From: Frigoribacterium sp. CG_9.8
Lineage (GTDB): Bacteria; Actinomycetota; Actinomycetes; Actinomycetales; Microbacteriaceae
Assembly: GCF_015751965.1 (NCBI RefSeq)
Contig: NZ_JADOVH010000001.1
Coordinates: forward strand, 744,001-808,000
Direction: 5' to 3'
DNA: 64,000 bases
This document shows, piece by piece, positions 45,670 through 54,992 of the stretch. Each line of letters starts with the position of its first letter. Positions within the stretch are counted from its first letter, which is position 1. A program made the position numbers and the translations under genes. Below the pieces are notes generated by a model. It was given only the letters and a program-made list of their open reading frames with translations. It was not told where the DNA came from and made no database searches.

Positions 45670-47094
45670 ATGTCCAGCACCGTTTTCGAACGATCGATAC
45701 CTGACGCGCGCATCATCACCGAATCGCTTGCGGATGCTCGGCTCGCGCCGTTCTGGCTTGATGATCTCGGCGCGCGTGCGGTCTACCCTCGACATTCTGG
45801 CACCGTGCGCTACGACCTTGCGGTAGTCGGTGCTGGCTACACCGGACTGTGGACCGCGCTGCAGGCGGTCGAGCGAGATCCGAGCGCGCGGGTGATCGTG
45901 CTCGAGGCGAAGACGATCGGCTGGGCGGCATCCGGACGCAACGGTGGGTTCTGTGAGGCGTCGCTCACCCATGGCGAGGCCAATGGGCTCGCCCGTTTTC
46001 CCCGCGAGCTCGAACAGCTCGACCGGCTCGGCACGGAGAACCTCGACGAGATCGCCGCGACCGTGGCGCGTCTAGGACTCGACTGTGACTTCGAACGCAC
46101 CGGGTCGCTGGCAGTCGCGACCGAGCCATATCAAGTAGCGGAGCTCGCCGCAGCGCACGACGGCGATGGCGAGCTGTACTACGACGCCGAGGGCATCCGC
46201 TCCCTGGTCAATTCGCCGACCTACCAGGGCGGGTTGTGGAGCACGCGCGCGACCGCCCTTGTGCATCCCGGGAAACTGGCCGCGGAGCTCGCCAGGGCGT
46301 GCGTAGAGGCTGGAGTCGACATCCGCGAGAACTCACCGGTGCGAGGCATTGACAGTGAGCTGCCAACCGGTGTTGTGACCCTCACCACCGATGGTGGTTT
46401 CGTGAACGCTGAGCGGATCGCGCTCGCCACCAACGCCTTCCCGTCCCTGCTCAAGAGGTATCGCCTGCACACCGTGCCGGTATACGACTACGTGCTCATG
46501 ACCGAACCGCTCACGGATGCGCAGCTCGACTCCATCGGCTGGCAGGGGCGACAGGGAATTGCCGACCTGGCCAACCAGTTTCACTACTACCGGTTGAGCG
46601 CCGACAACCGCATTCTGTGGGGAGGCTACGACGCGGTCTACCACTTCGGCGGACGCATCCGCCCCTCCTACGATGACCGGCCGCAGTCATTCCAGAGGCT
46701 TGCGAGCCACTTCTTTACGACTTTCCCCCAGCTCGAAGGCGTGAAGTTCAGCCATCGCTGGGGTGGCGTCATCGATACCAGCACGCGGTTTTGTGCCTTC
46801 TTCGGACTCGCTCGCCGCGGTCGGGTTGCCTATGCCGCCGGTTTCACCGGACTGGGCGTCGGCGCGAGCCGGTTCGCCGCGAACGTGATGCTCGACCGCC
46901 TATCCGGCGAATCGACTGAACGAACCGAACTCGAAATGGTGCGCTCGATACCCCTCCCATTTCCCCCGGAGCCAGTGGCCTTCGCCGGTGTGCAGGCCAC
47001 GAAGTGGGCACTGGACCGGGCCGACCACAATGGCGGGCGTCGCAACCTGCTTCTGAAGACACTGGATGCCGTTGGGCTCGGGTTCGACTCGTAA
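45670..47094 (+). CDS. FAD-dependent oxidoreductase (DAO family)
   Basis: 474 residues, D-amino-acid oxidase/glycine oxidase fold. Rossmann FAD motif AVVGAGYTGLWTALQAVE, then TIGWAASGRNGGFCEASLTH as in PuuB-like gamma-glutamylputrescine or sarcosine-type oxidases, and the C-terminal AAGFTGLGVGASRFAANVML. Oxidises a primary or secondary amine; the substrate cannot be fixed. It lies 25 nt after the thiol oxidoreductase gene. Confidence 0.88.
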   Translation: MSSTVFERSIPDARIITESLADARLAPFWLDDLGARAVYPRHSGTVRYDLAVVGAGYTGLWTALQAVERDPSARVIVLEAKTIGWAASGRNGGFCEASLTHGEANGLARFPRELEQLDRLGTENLDEIAATVARLGLDCDFERTGSLAVATEPYQVAELAAAHDGDGELYYDAEGIRSLVNSPTYQGGLWSTRATALVHPGKLAAELARACVEAGVDIRENSPVRGIDSELPTGVVTLTTDGGFVNAERIALATNAFPSLLKRYRLHTVPVYDYVLMTEPLTDAQLDSIGWQGRQGIADLANQFHYYRLSADNRILWGGYDAVYHFGGRIRPSYDDRPQSFQRLASHFFTTFPQLEGVKFSHRWGGVIDTSTRFCAFFGLARRGRVAYAAGFTGLGVGASRFAANVMLDRLSGESTERTELEMVRSIPLPFPPEPVAFAGVQATKWALDRADHNGGRRNLLLKTLDAVGLGFDS

Positions 47095-47115
47095 GTCATC
47101 GACTCCTAAAGTGTC

Positions 47116-47175
47116 GACCGCGGAGGTCTGGCCCGCGGAGGTCTGGACCGCGGAGGTCTGGCCCGCGGATGTCTC
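47116..47175. repeat. Four 15-nt tandem units between two genes
   Basis: GACCGCGGAGGTCTG and GCCCGCGGAGGTCTG alternate, the fourth unit being GCCCGCGGATGTCTC. Starts 21 nt after the FAD oxidase stop. Non-coding. The two-unit alternation resembles that of the array at 7871. CCGCGG in each unit is self-complementary. Confidence 0.92.
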
Positions 47176-47206
47176 GACTGTCGGCTGCTCGCAGTAGCGT
47201 GTTGCC

Positions 47207-47788
47207 ATGAACGAACAGGATCTCTTTCTCATGTCTGATGCGGCTCTGCGGGAGGTGATCGACATGATCGATTCCGACCAGTTGGCTCTCGCCGTTCCGG
47301 CGGACTGGTCGCGCAAGCCCGACGCCACTCTTCGCGACATCCTCGCCCATCATGCCTTCGACGAGGCCTGGGTCCCGGACGTACTCGCCGGCCACACGGC
47401 GTCGGAGGTCGGTACCGGGCATGACGGCGACCTGCTCGGCGATGACCCGATCGGTAATTACGGGGATATCAATGACGCGGCGACCGAGGCCGTCACTGAC
47501 AACATCGACCTGTCCCGCATCGTTCACCTGAGCTACGGTGACTATTCAGTCGGTAACTACCTGATTCATGCCAGCACGTACCGTGCATTTCAGGCCTGGT
47601 CGATCGCGAAGTTCATCGGTCTCGACTACTCGCTACCCGATCCGCTCGTCGATGGACTGTGGGAGATCGTGGGGCCGCAGGTCGATGACTTCCGGGCGAT
47701 GGGGGTCTTTCCGCCCCAGGTCACTGTGCGGGAGGATGCCGATGCGCAGATCCGCCTTCTTGCTCGGGTCGGGTACTGGGTTCCGTGA
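47207..47788 (+). CDS. Mycothiol-dependent DinB/maleylpyruvate isomerase-like protein
   Basis: 193 residues with the four-helix DinB pattern: LALAVPADWSRKPDATLRDI then LAHHAFDEAWVPDVLAG with a metal-ligand histidine, and VGNYLIHASTYRAFQAWSIA with another His, resembling the TIGR03086 family of metal-binding proteins thought to use mycothiol. Actual reaction unknown. Followed by rpiB after 45 nt. Confidence 0.78.
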   Translation: MNEQDLFLMSDAALREVIDMIDSDQLALAVPADWSRKPDATLRDILAHHAFDEAWVPDVLAGHTASEVGTGHDGDLLGDDPIGNYGDINDAATEAVTDNIDLSRIVHLSYGDYSVGNYLIHASTYRAFQAWSIAKFIGLDYSLPDPLVDGLWEIVGPQVDDFRAMGVFPPQVTVREDADAQIRLLARVGYWVP

Positions 47789-47833
47789 CCTCACCGCACT
47801 TCGCTCGGCTCCCGATCACCTAAATTGGGAGGC

Positions 47834-48319
47834 ATGCGCATCCACATCGCCACGGACCACGCCGGGCTCGAATTCAGCGACGATCTCCAGCACCATCTGC
47901 GGCAGGCTGGTCACGAAGTAGTGAATCACGGTCCGAAGATTTACGACGCGGTGGACGACTACCCGAGTTTTTGCATCAGCGCGGCTCACGGCACCGTTGT
48001 CGACCAGGACGCGGGCATAGAGGCCCTCGGAATCGTCTTCGGCGGCTCCGGAAACGGCGAGCAGATCGCGGCGAACAAGGTGGTCGGTGTCCGGGCCGCT
48101 CTGGTCTGGAATGTATCGACCGCTCTGCTCGCTCGCCAGCACAACGATGCAAACGTGATTGCGATCGGCGCACGGCAGCACAGCGTCGAGGAGGCAAAAC
48201 TCTTTATCGATACGTTCATCGGGGAGCCGTTTTCGGGTGAGGAACGCCACGCTCGTCGCATCGCGCAACTCGCGGAGTACGAGGCCACCGGCGTGATCAC
48301 TGGCCAGAAGGTGAACTGA
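47834..48319 (+). CDS. rpiB: Ribose-5-phosphate isomerase B
   Basis: 161 residues; interconverts ribose 5-phosphate and ribulose 5-phosphate. Motifs: IHIATDHAGLEFSDDLQHHL, VFGGSGNGEQIAANKVVGVR (actinobacterial RpiB, catalytic Glu in GNGE replacing the Cys of E. coli RpiB) and NDANVIAIGARQHS. Preceded by GGGAGG. The Nei-like gene starts two bases after its stop, a conserved actinobacterial pairing (rpiB–fpg/nei). Confidence 0.95.
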   Translation: MRIHIATDHAGLEFSDDLQHHLRQAGHEVVNHGPKIYDAVDDYPSFCISAAHGTVVDQDAGIEALGIVFGGSGNGEQIAANKVVGVRAALVWNVSTALLARQHNDANVIAIGARQHSVEEAKLFIDTFIGEPFSGEERHARRIAQLAEYEATGVITGQKVN

Positions 48320-48321
48320 CC

Positions 48322-49296
48322 GTGCCAGAAGGCCATTCCGTCCACCGCATCGCTCGCCAATTCGCCCGACATTTTGTGGGGAAAGAGGCCGCAGTGTCAT
48401 CCCCCCAGGGTCGCTTCGCCGACGGAGCCGTCCTGCTCGACGGACACACGATGATTGCCGCGCGCGCCGTTGGCAAGCAGATGTTCCTCGAGTTCGACAA
48501 CCACCTGACGCTTCGGATCCACCTCGGGCTTTACGGAGCGTGGGATTTTGCGGGTGACTTCACCGCGGATGCCACCGTCGCAGCCGCTGACGGGCGAATG
48601 GGGCAGACCAATCAGCGCGGCACGCTCCTTGATTTAGATGCTGACGGCTCTCGGCCGAGTATCGGCGCCCCGCGGCGACGGCGGCTGCGTATGTCGGAAC
48701 AGGATGTGCTCAGCGATGAGCCGACCGTCTTCCCGCACGAGCCGGTCGGGGCTGTTCGCGTTCGTCTGCTCACCCGAGACACCGTCGCCGACCTGCGCGG
48801 CCCGACTGCGTGCGAGGTGCAGACGCCTGAACAGGTGGATGTTTCGCTCGCCAAGCTCGGTCCCGATCCGCTCGTCGACGACCAAGCCGTCAGCGAAGAG
48901 CGTTTTGTCAGCGTCATCCGTAAGAAGCCGACCCCCATCGCCCTGCTGCTCATGGACCAGAAGGTTGTCAGCGGCATCGGCAATGTCTATCGAGCCGAAC
49001 TGCTGTTTCGAGCCAGACTCAACCCGCACACCCCTGGCAAGCTCGTGCCGGAGGAGACAGTGCGCGCCCTCTGGCAGGACTGGTGTTACCTGCTTCCGAT
49101 CGGCGTGAAGACCGGCCAAATGCTGACACGAGACGGGCTCACCCCTGCCGGCAAGCGCAAGGCACTGACGCGTCGGATCGACCGGCACTGGGTCTACCAC
49201 CGCGAGGGATTGCCCTGTCGGCTCTGCGGCGCGAACATAGTGCTGGAGGAGCTCGGAGGCCGGAAGTTGTATTGGTGCCCGAACGACCAGGCCTGA
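48322..49296 (+). CDS. nei: Fpg/Nei-family DNA glycosylase
   Basis: 324-residue base-excision repair glycosylase/AP lyase. N-terminus MPEGHSVHRIARQF has the catalytic Pro2 and Glu3 (Met removed); the conserved Lys of the beta hairpin is in ARAVGKQMFLEF; the helix-two-turns-helix is in KVVSGIGNVYRAELLFRARL. The C-terminal zinc finger reads CRLCG ... YWCPNDQA: three cysteines are seen and the fourth position is Asp. GTG start. Probably removes oxidised pyrimidines (Nei type). Confidence 0.93.
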   Translation: MPEGHSVHRIARQFARHFVGKEAAVSSPQGRFADGAVLLDGHTMIAARAVGKQMFLEFDNHLTLRIHLGLYGAWDFAGDFTADATVAAADGRMGQTNQRGTLLDLDADGSRPSIGAPRRRRLRMSEQDVLSDEPTVFPHEPVGAVRVRLLTRDTVADLRGPTACEVQTPEQVDVSLAKLGPDPLVDDQAVSEERFVSVIRKKPTPIALLLMDQKVVSGIGNVYRAELLFRARLNPHTPGKLVPEETVRALWQDWCYLLPIGVKTGQMLTRDGLTPAGKRKALTRRIDRHWVYHREGLPCRLCGANIVLEELGGRKLYWCPNDQA

Positions 49297-49353
49297 CTAA
49301 GAGACACCGCTCGCTGAGCCGTTCGCCCGCCCCGCCTGAAGCACAATAGACGA

Positions 49354-49773
49354 ATGCGTTACACGCCTCACTATCTTCTTAATGATCCGGACGAAGTCAA
49401 GCGGCTGATCCGCGAAAATCCGTGGGCGACGATCGTCTCCTCTACCTCGAACGGAATCGTCGCCTCGCACTACCCCGAGCTGCTCCCCGAGGAGGAGAAC
49501 TTCGACATACTCGGCCACCTCGTCGATCACTTCGAACAGCGAATGCCGCAGCCGATGTCGCTGCAGATCGACGAGTCCGCTGCCCGTCACATCGCCACCG
49601 GCACAGTCGGCCTCCGGCTTCGGGTCAGCCGATTCGACGTTCGGCTCAAGCTGAGCCAGAACCGGGATCCCGCGGTCGTCGAGCGAATTGTCGGACATCT
49701 CGAGGCTGATGGCCCCTACTCCAGCGCGCCTCTCGCCGCGGAGATGCGACGTGCGCATGCGGTTGCGCCGTGA
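49354..49773 (+). CDS. PaiB-family protein lacking its central region
   Basis: 139 residues, whereas PaiB/FMN-binding negative regulators are usually ~200–220. The N-terminus MRYTPHYLLNDPDEVKRLIR, NPWATIVSS and GIVASHYPELL matches the family start; it then jumps at PEEENFDIL straight to the C-terminal third, LVDHFEQRMPQPMSLQIDES, GTVGLRLRVSRFDVRLKLSQ and ERIVGHLE. The missing ~75–80 residues normally include GPHAYISPSWY and TWNY segments of the split-barrel core. Frame is intact, so this is an in-frame internal deletion; function of the product is doubtful. Overlaps the next gene's GTG start. Confidence 0.75.
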   Translation: MRYTPHYLLNDPDEVKRLIRENPWATIVSSTSNGIVASHYPELLPEEENFDILGHLVDHFEQRMPQPMSLQIDESAARHIATGTVGLRLRVSRFDVRLKLSQNRDPAVVERIVGHLEADGPYSSAPLAAEMRRAHAVAP

Positions 49774-51239
49774 CCGGGTTGGTGTTGCGCAACGGTCGTA
49801 TCGACGGGGGAGACCCGGTCGATCTCCTCATCGATGATGGCGTTGTCGTGCAGATTGGCATCGGGCTCACGTGCGATCGGTCGATCGATCTCGAGGGCCG
49901 TCATGTCGTGCCCGGGCTCTGGGACGACCATGTGCATCTCAGCCAGCACGCTCTCGCGCAGCATCGAGTGGATGTCTCGGCGGCCGGTTCCGCCTCCGAA
50001 GCCGCAGCGATCATGGCAGCAGCGGCAATGGTGCGGCCACCCGAGCCGGGGCTGCCGCTGGTGGGTGTGGGTTTCCGTGACGGTCTGTGGCCCGATTCCC
50101 CGACCGCGACTGTGCTCAATGCAGTGACCGGCGTCTTGCCGACCGTGCTGATCAGTGCTGATCTGCACTGCTGCTGGCTCAACACTGCGGCGCTCGACCG
50201 ATTCGGTGTCGGTGCGCATCCGACCGGGATCTTGCGGGAGGACGATGCCTTTCGCATCACAGAATCTCTGCGCGACGTGCCGGAGAGCGTTCTCGACGGC
50301 TGGGTTGCTGACGCTGCCAGAACCGCCGCATCCCGCGGAGTGGTCGGGGTCGTGGACTTCGAGATGGCCGACAACCTCGCGGTCTGGTCACGGCGCATTG
50401 CGGCCGGATCGAACTCTCTGCGGATTGCGGCGGGGATCTACACCGAACACGTCGACGCCGCGATTGCGGCCGGACATCGCACCGGGCAAATCATCCCAGG
50501 AACTCAGGGCCTGCTCGCGGTCGGTCCATTCAAAATTCTCATCGATGGATCGCTCAACACCCGCACTGCCTTCTGTGTTGACGAATATCCCGGACTCGAA
50601 GGGCAGCACCACTCCCACGGCATGCTCACCGTGTCACCGGATGCGCTCGTGCCGGTGCTGCGGCGAGTGTCGGACGCGGGTCTGCTGCCTGCCGTTCACG
50701 CTATCGGCGACGACGCCAACCGGATAGCCCTCGATGCTTTTGAGACGGTCGGATGTCGCGGACGTATCGAGCACGCGCAGTTGCTGCGCGACGCGGATCT
50801 TCCCAGGTTCGCCGCACTCGGGGTTGTGGCGAGTGTGCAGCCGGAGCAGGCGATGGATGATCGCGATGTCGCCGACCGCTACTGGGCGGGTCGTACCTCC
50901 CGCGCTTTTGCGCTGCGGAGCCTGCTCGACGCCGGCGCGACCGTCGTACTCGGGTCGGATGCCCCGGTCGCACCACCCGACCCGTGGATCACGATCGCGG
51001 CGGCTGTTGTACGCACGCGAGACGGCCTCGAGGCGTGGCATCCGGAGCAGTCGATCACCGCAGTGGAAGCGATCGCGGCATCCGCTCACGGACGGTACCG
51101 GGTGGCTGCCGGCGATTTTGCAGATTTGTGTGTCGTTGAGAGGGATCCACTGACAGCTACTGGCAGTGAATTGCGGGCGATGCCGGTGGCTGCGACCCTC
51201 ATCGCCGGCCGGTTCACCCACAACTCACTGACCGCATAG
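49770..51239 (+). CDS. Amidohydrolase (YtcJ-like)
   Basis: 489 residues, metal-dependent amidohydrolase superfamily. Metal ligands: WDDHVHLSQHALAQ (HxH), LPAVHAIGDDANRIALDAF (His), GRIEHAQLL (His) and VLGSDAPVAPPDPW (Asp). Composite C-terminal beta domain with DFADLCVVERDPL. YtcJ-type enzymes hydrolyse unusual amides or imides; substrate unknown. Starts at GTG 49770 within the end of the PaiB-like gene. Confidence 0.9.
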   Translation: MTGLVLRNGRIDGGDPVDLLIDDGVVVQIGIGLTCDRSIDLEGRHVVPGLWDDHVHLSQHALAQHRVDVSAAGSASEAAAIMAAAAMVRPPEPGLPLVGVGFRDGLWPDSPTATVLNAVTGVLPTVLISADLHCCWLNTAALDRFGVGAHPTGILREDDAFRITESLRDVPESVLDGWVADAARTAASRGVVGVVDFEMADNLAVWSRRIAAGSNSLRIAAGIYTEHVDAAIAAGHRTGQIIPGTQGLLAVGPFKILIDGSLNTRTAFCVDEYPGLEGQHHSHGMLTVSPDALVPVLRRVSDAGLLPAVHAIGDDANRIALDAFETVGCRGRIEHAQLLRDADLPRFAALGVVASVQPEQAMDDRDVADRYWAGRTSRAFALRSLLDAGATVVLGSDAPVAPPDPWITIAAAVVRTRDGLEAWHPEQSITAVEAIAASAHGRYRVAAGDFADLCVVERDPLTATGSELRAMPVAATLIAGRFTHNSLTA

Positions 51240-51248
51240 CCGGGGGGA

Positions 51249-51647
51249 TTACTCCCGTTTCGAGAGGTGCTCGTGCACCCCGAGCAACGCCCCGTTGATC
51301 AAGGCGAGCACGATGGTCTCGCTTTCGCGGCTGCTCTCTGCGACCCCCGCCACCTCGGACTCCGTGTCGACATCGTGGCTAAACACGGCGATGGCACCGA
51401 AAAGCTGCACCCGGCGATTGGATGATCTGCATGCCCGCACCTGGAACCCCTCGGTCTCCCATTCCGCCCAGAGCGTCTCGTACGCCGCCCGGGACTCGAG
51501 CCGGTGATCGACGTTGTGGAAGAGGAACGTTGCCTCCGGGGCGAAGCCGGCAAAGTAGGCATCGCGGCGGTGATGTCCGAAGCTGTCGATGATGCGGTCC
51601 GCTGCGGCGAGGACCTCTGCCTCGGAAGGCAGACCGTCAGCGGTCAC
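51249..51647 (-). CDS. NTF2-like (SnoaL/DUF4440) protein
   Basis: 132 residues from GTG 51647. Alpha+beta barrel pattern: AADRIIDSFGHHRRDAYFAG, FAPEATFLFHNVDHRLESRA, AAYETLWAEWETEGFQVRAC and IAVFSHDVDTESEV. Such small barrels act as enzymes, binding domains or steroid-isomerase relatives. Overlaps the end of the NCS1 permease gene by four bases, so it is part of that operon and may act on the imported compound. Confidence 0.85.
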   Translation of the reverse strand: MTADGLPSEAEVLAAADRIIDSFGHHRRDAYFAGFAPEATFLFHNVDHRLESRAAYETLWAEWETEGFQVRACRSSNRRVQLFGAIAVFSHDVDTESEVAGVAESSRESETIVLALINGALLGVHEHLSKRE

Positions 51648-53218
51648 GATGCGGTCCCGGCTCGTCGGGCGGCGAGGCGGGCGGCGGATGAGCTGTGGTC
51701 GGTCTCGATCGGCTGTGCGTCGCCCGACCGGCTCGGGACACCTCGCGGGCCTTCGATACCGAAAACGTAGCGTGGCTCGGGGAATAGCCAGAGCGCTCCG
51801 AGGTACAGCACCGCGCCGGCCAGCACAGCCACGCCAAGGCTCAGGTCGATGCCGCCGCCAGCATTGATGAACGGACCGATGATGATCGGCGGGTAGTTGG
51901 CGAAGAGCAGACCGAGGGCTGCAGCCCCGATCCAGGCGACCATCCCGCGCCAGTTGATGCCGTTGCTGAACCAGTAGGTGCCGCCGACCTCGCCGCGGTT
52001 GAATACCTGGAGGTCGCGTGGACGGAAACTGCCGCGACGAACGATGTATCCGATCGCCATGATGACCATCCACGGCGTCGTGGTCACGATGATTGCGCCG
52101 ACGAAGGCGTTGACAGCGCCGAGGAGGTCGAAGAAGATCCGCCCGGTGAGGATGAACAGGAACGCCACCACCCCGATGCCGATGGTGGCCTGTACGCGGC
52201 TGAACCGGGGGAATACCGATGAGAAATCGAGGCCGGTCCCGTACAGCGAAGTGGTGCCGGTTGACAGGCCGCCGATGAAGGCGACGACCATGAGCAGCAC
52301 CGCGTACCAGATTGGGGAGGCCTGGATCAACGCCACGACATAGTCGCTTTTTCCGGCGACGATCGTTGCGGTTGCAACTCCGAACAGGAACGGGATCAGC
52401 GTGAGCAGTTGCCCGAACAGTGTCGCTGCGAGCAGCTTGCGCGGCGGCGTATTGCGGGGAATATACCTGGCCCAGTCTCCGAGGAACGCTCCGAACGAAA
52501 TGGGATTGGATGCCACGATGAGGGCGGCGGCCACAAAGGTCGCCCAGAAGCCTCCGAGGGCGAAGCCCTTGGGTCCGGGGTCGTAGGAGCTGTCGAACGT
52601 GCCGCTGAAGGCAACAATTGCGAGCAGGATGAGGATCGTATTGGCGACTACGGCGGTCTTGTTCACCAGCAGCATGAACTGGAAGCCGAAGACGACCACG
52701 ACGATCACGATCACGCCGATGACCCCGTAGACGAGCGTGCGCAGGCCGAGAGAGTCGGGGATACCGCCGAGTCGGGTCAGCGCACCGACGAGCGCGTCAC
52801 CGCTCACCCAGACCGAGATGGAATAGAACGCGACCGCAGTGAGCAGAGAGAGGAAGGATCCGACGATCCGTCCGCGCACGCCGAAGAAAGCGGCGGATGA
52901 GACGGCGTTGTTGGTGCCGGTCTTCGGGCCAAACAGTCCCATCGGCATCAGGAAGACCGTGCCGACGACCACCCCGGTGATAGTGGCGAGTACTGCCTGC
53001 CAAAAGGAGAGGCCGAGCACGATCGGGAAGGTGCCGAGAAGCACGGTCGCGAATGTGTTTGCGCCGCCGAACTGGATCCGCAGCAGGTCAAGCCAGTTTG
53101 AGGTGCGGTCGGCGTCTGGAATCGTGTCGACCCCGTGCACTTCAACCTCGGTGATCTTGGGACGGGCGTTCAGGACTGCGGCGACAGGGTCGGGGCGAAC
53201 GTCATTGGGTGTGCTCAT
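51644..53218 (-). CDS. NCS1-family permease (cytosine/purine/allantoin type)
   Basis: 524-residue membrane transporter with about 12 helices, starting at ATG 53218 (MSTPNDVRPD). NCS1 features: LLRIQFGGANTFATVLLGTF, GTNNAVSSAAFFGVRG, NPISFGAFLGDWARYIPRNT and TSLYGTGLDFSSVFPRFSRV. Imports a nucleobase, hydantoin, thiamine or guanidino-like compound. Divergent from cyclase–agmatinase–regulator genes that probably process its substrate. Confidence 0.92.
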   Translation of the reverse strand: MSTPNDVRPDPVAAVLNARPKITEVEVHGVDTIPDADRTSNWLDLLRIQFGGANTFATVLLGTFPIVLGLSFWQAVLATITGVVVGTVFLMPMGLFGPKTGTNNAVSSAAFFGVRGRIVGSFLSLLTAVAFYSISVWVSGDALVGALTRLGGIPDSLGLRTLVYGVIGVIVIVVVVFGFQFMLLVNKTAVVANTILILLAIVAFSGTFDSSYDPGPKGFALGGFWATFVAAALIVASNPISFGAFLGDWARYIPRNTPPRKLLAATLFGQLLTLIPFLFGVATATIVAGKSDYVVALIQASPIWYAVLLMVVAFIGGLSTGTTSLYGTGLDFSSVFPRFSRVQATIGIGVVAFLFILTGRIFFDLLGAVNAFVGAIIVTTTPWMVIMAIGYIVRRGSFRPRDLQVFNRGEVGGTYWFSNGINWRGMVAWIGAAALGLLFANYPPIIIGPFINAGGGIDLSLGVAVLAGAVLYLGALWLFPEPRYVFGIEGPRGVPSRSGDAQPIETDHSSSAARLAARRAGTAS

Positions 53219-53312
53219 GTGAGTGCTTTCGAGGAGACTAATGGCCAAGTGGGGCTCTGAGGATTGGCCTGACACTAGCGCGCTGTTGCCGTATGTGCAA
53301 TAGTTTTTGTTT

Positions 53313-53981
53313 ATGAAGATAACCAAAGTGGTTGATCTCTCGCTTGTAGTCAATGCAGCGACCCAGGTGTATCCGGGTGATCCGGTGCCGAAATTCGCAC
53401 AGCATGCCACGATCGAGCGTGACGGATTCAACCTCCTCAGCGTCTCGATGGGGTCCCAGACCGGCACACACGTCGACGCACCGTTCCACTTCGACGCCGC
53501 CACCCCCCGGATCGACGAACTGCCCCTCGATCGGTTCATCGGCACCGGTGTGGTCGTGGACGCCCGGGCGGCGGGCGCTCGCGGCCGCATCACCTGGGAC
53601 TACTTCGCAGGGTGCGAAGACCAACTGGTCGATGGGGTGATCGTTCTGCTGCACACCGGGTGGAGCGCTCGGTACGGTACCGCCGAGTACTTCGAGAATC
53701 CCTTCCTCGACGCGGACGCCTGCGCCCGACTCATCGAACTCGGCATACGCACCTTTGGTATCGACGCGATCAACATCGACGAGACCCCGGATGCCGACCA
53801 TCCGGGAGAGGGATTTCCCGTGCACCATCTCATTGCCGATGTGGCCGGAGTGATCAGCGAAAACCTGACGAACCTCGCGTCGATCGATTTTGAGGAGCCG
53901 CTCATCTCACTTCTGCCGATTGCCTTCGAGGCGGCAGACGGTGCCCCGGTGCGCGCGGTCGCCCTGAATATCGCCCGCTGA
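53313..53981 (+). CDS. Metal-dependent cyclase/hydrolase family protein (kynurenine formamidase-like)
   Basis: 222 residues from ATG 53313. Cyclase-family motif: [17 protein letters not shown], then [20 protein letters not shown] (HxGTHxDxPxHF-type zinc site) and [18 protein letters not shown]. Members hydrolyse amides such as N-formylkynurenine or isatin. First gene of a three-gene operon with agmatinase and regulator (50-nt then 21-nt gaps). Confidence 0.9.
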   Translation: MKITKVVDLSLVVNAATQVYPGDPVPKFAQHATIERDGFNLLSVSMGSQTGTHVDAPFHFDAATPRIDELPLDRFIGTGVVVDARAAGARGRITWDYFAGCEDQLVDGVIVLLHTGWSARYGTAEYFENPFLDADACARLIELGIRTFGIDAINIDETPDADHPGEGFPVHHLIADVAGVISENLTNLASIDFEEPLISLLPIAFEAADGAPVRAVALNIAR

Positions 53982-54030
53982 CGTATCCGCTTCGAAACTC
54001 CCCGATGAAACATCCATCAGAAAGCTCATC

Positions 54031-54972
54031 ATGACAACATCCCCCATCGGACCATCAGATGCGAGCATCTCGCCGCGCTACGCCGGTATCGCCACCTTCG
54101 CTCGGCTTCCTCGGATCGAAGACGTACCCCGGGCCGATATTGCGGTTGTCGGGGTGCCGTTCGACAGCGGCGTGAGCTATCGGCCGGGCGCTCGCTTCGG
54201 CCCGGCACACGTGCGCGAGGCGTCGCGTCTGCTGCGACCCTATAACCCGGTGCAGGATGTCGAGCCGTTCTCGACGCAGCAGGTCGTCGACGCGGGAGAC
54301 ATTGCCGCAAACCCGTTCAATATCGACGAGGCCATCGCCCAGATCGAGGAGGCGGCAACGAGACTGGGTGCTGACGGCACGCGGTTGCTCACCATCGGCG
54401 GCGACCACACCATCGCACTGCCGCTGTTGCGGGCGGTCACCAAGCGCACTGGCCCGGTCGCGGTGCTGCACTTCGATGCACACCTCGATACCTGGGACAC
54501 CTACTTCGGCGCTCCCGTGACGCACGGGACCCCCTTTCGCCGGGCATCCGAAGAGGGTTTGATCGATCTCGAGGCGAGCCTGCACATCGGTATCCGTGGC
54601 CCGCTGTACAGCCGGCAGGATCTGAAGGACGATGCTCGCCTCGGCTTCGCGGTCATCGCCGCCCACGAGTTCGAGACCGATGGGCTGGCGCGGGTAATCG
54701 AACGGATGCTGGTGCGGCTCGGCGACCGCCCGGTCTATATCTCGGTCGACATCGATGTGCTCGACCCGTCGCACGCCCCCGGCACGGGCACCCCCGAGGC
54801 GGGTGGGTTGACCAGCCGTGAGCTCCTCGCGATCATCCGCGCGCTGAGCCACTTGACCATCGTTGGCGCCGACGTGGTGGAGGTCGCACCGGCCTACGAT
54901 CATGCACAGCTCACCGCCGTCGCCGCCTCACACGTCGCGTATGAGATCCTGTCAGCAATGACCCCCCGCTGA
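54031..54972 (+). CDS. speB: Agmatinase/guanidino-acid ureohydrolase
   Basis: 313 residues, binuclear manganese ureohydrolase that releases urea from agmatine or a related guanidino compound. Metal motifs: [23 protein letters not shown] and [38 protein letters not shown] is the family's start region. Substrate may be agmatine, guanidinobutyrate or guanidinopropionate; the neighbouring cyclase and NCS1 permease do not settle this. Confidence 0.92.
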   Translation: MTTSPIGPSDASISPRYAGIATFARLPRIEDVPRADIAVVGVPFDSGVSYRPGARFGPAHVREASRLLRPYNPVQDVEPFSTQQVVDAGDIAANPFNIDEAIAQIEEAATRLGADGTRLLTIGGDHTIALPLLRAVTKRTGPVAVLHFDAHLDTWDTYFGAPVTHGTPFRRASEEGLIDLEASLHIGIRGPLYSRQDLKDDARLGFAVIAAHEFETDGLARVIERMLVRLGDRPVYISVDIDVLDPSHAPGTGTPEAGGLTSRELLAIIRALSHLTIVGADVVEVAPAYDHAQLTAVAASHVAYEILSAMTPR

Positions 54973-54992
54973 TTACGACCGGAGAACTGCAC

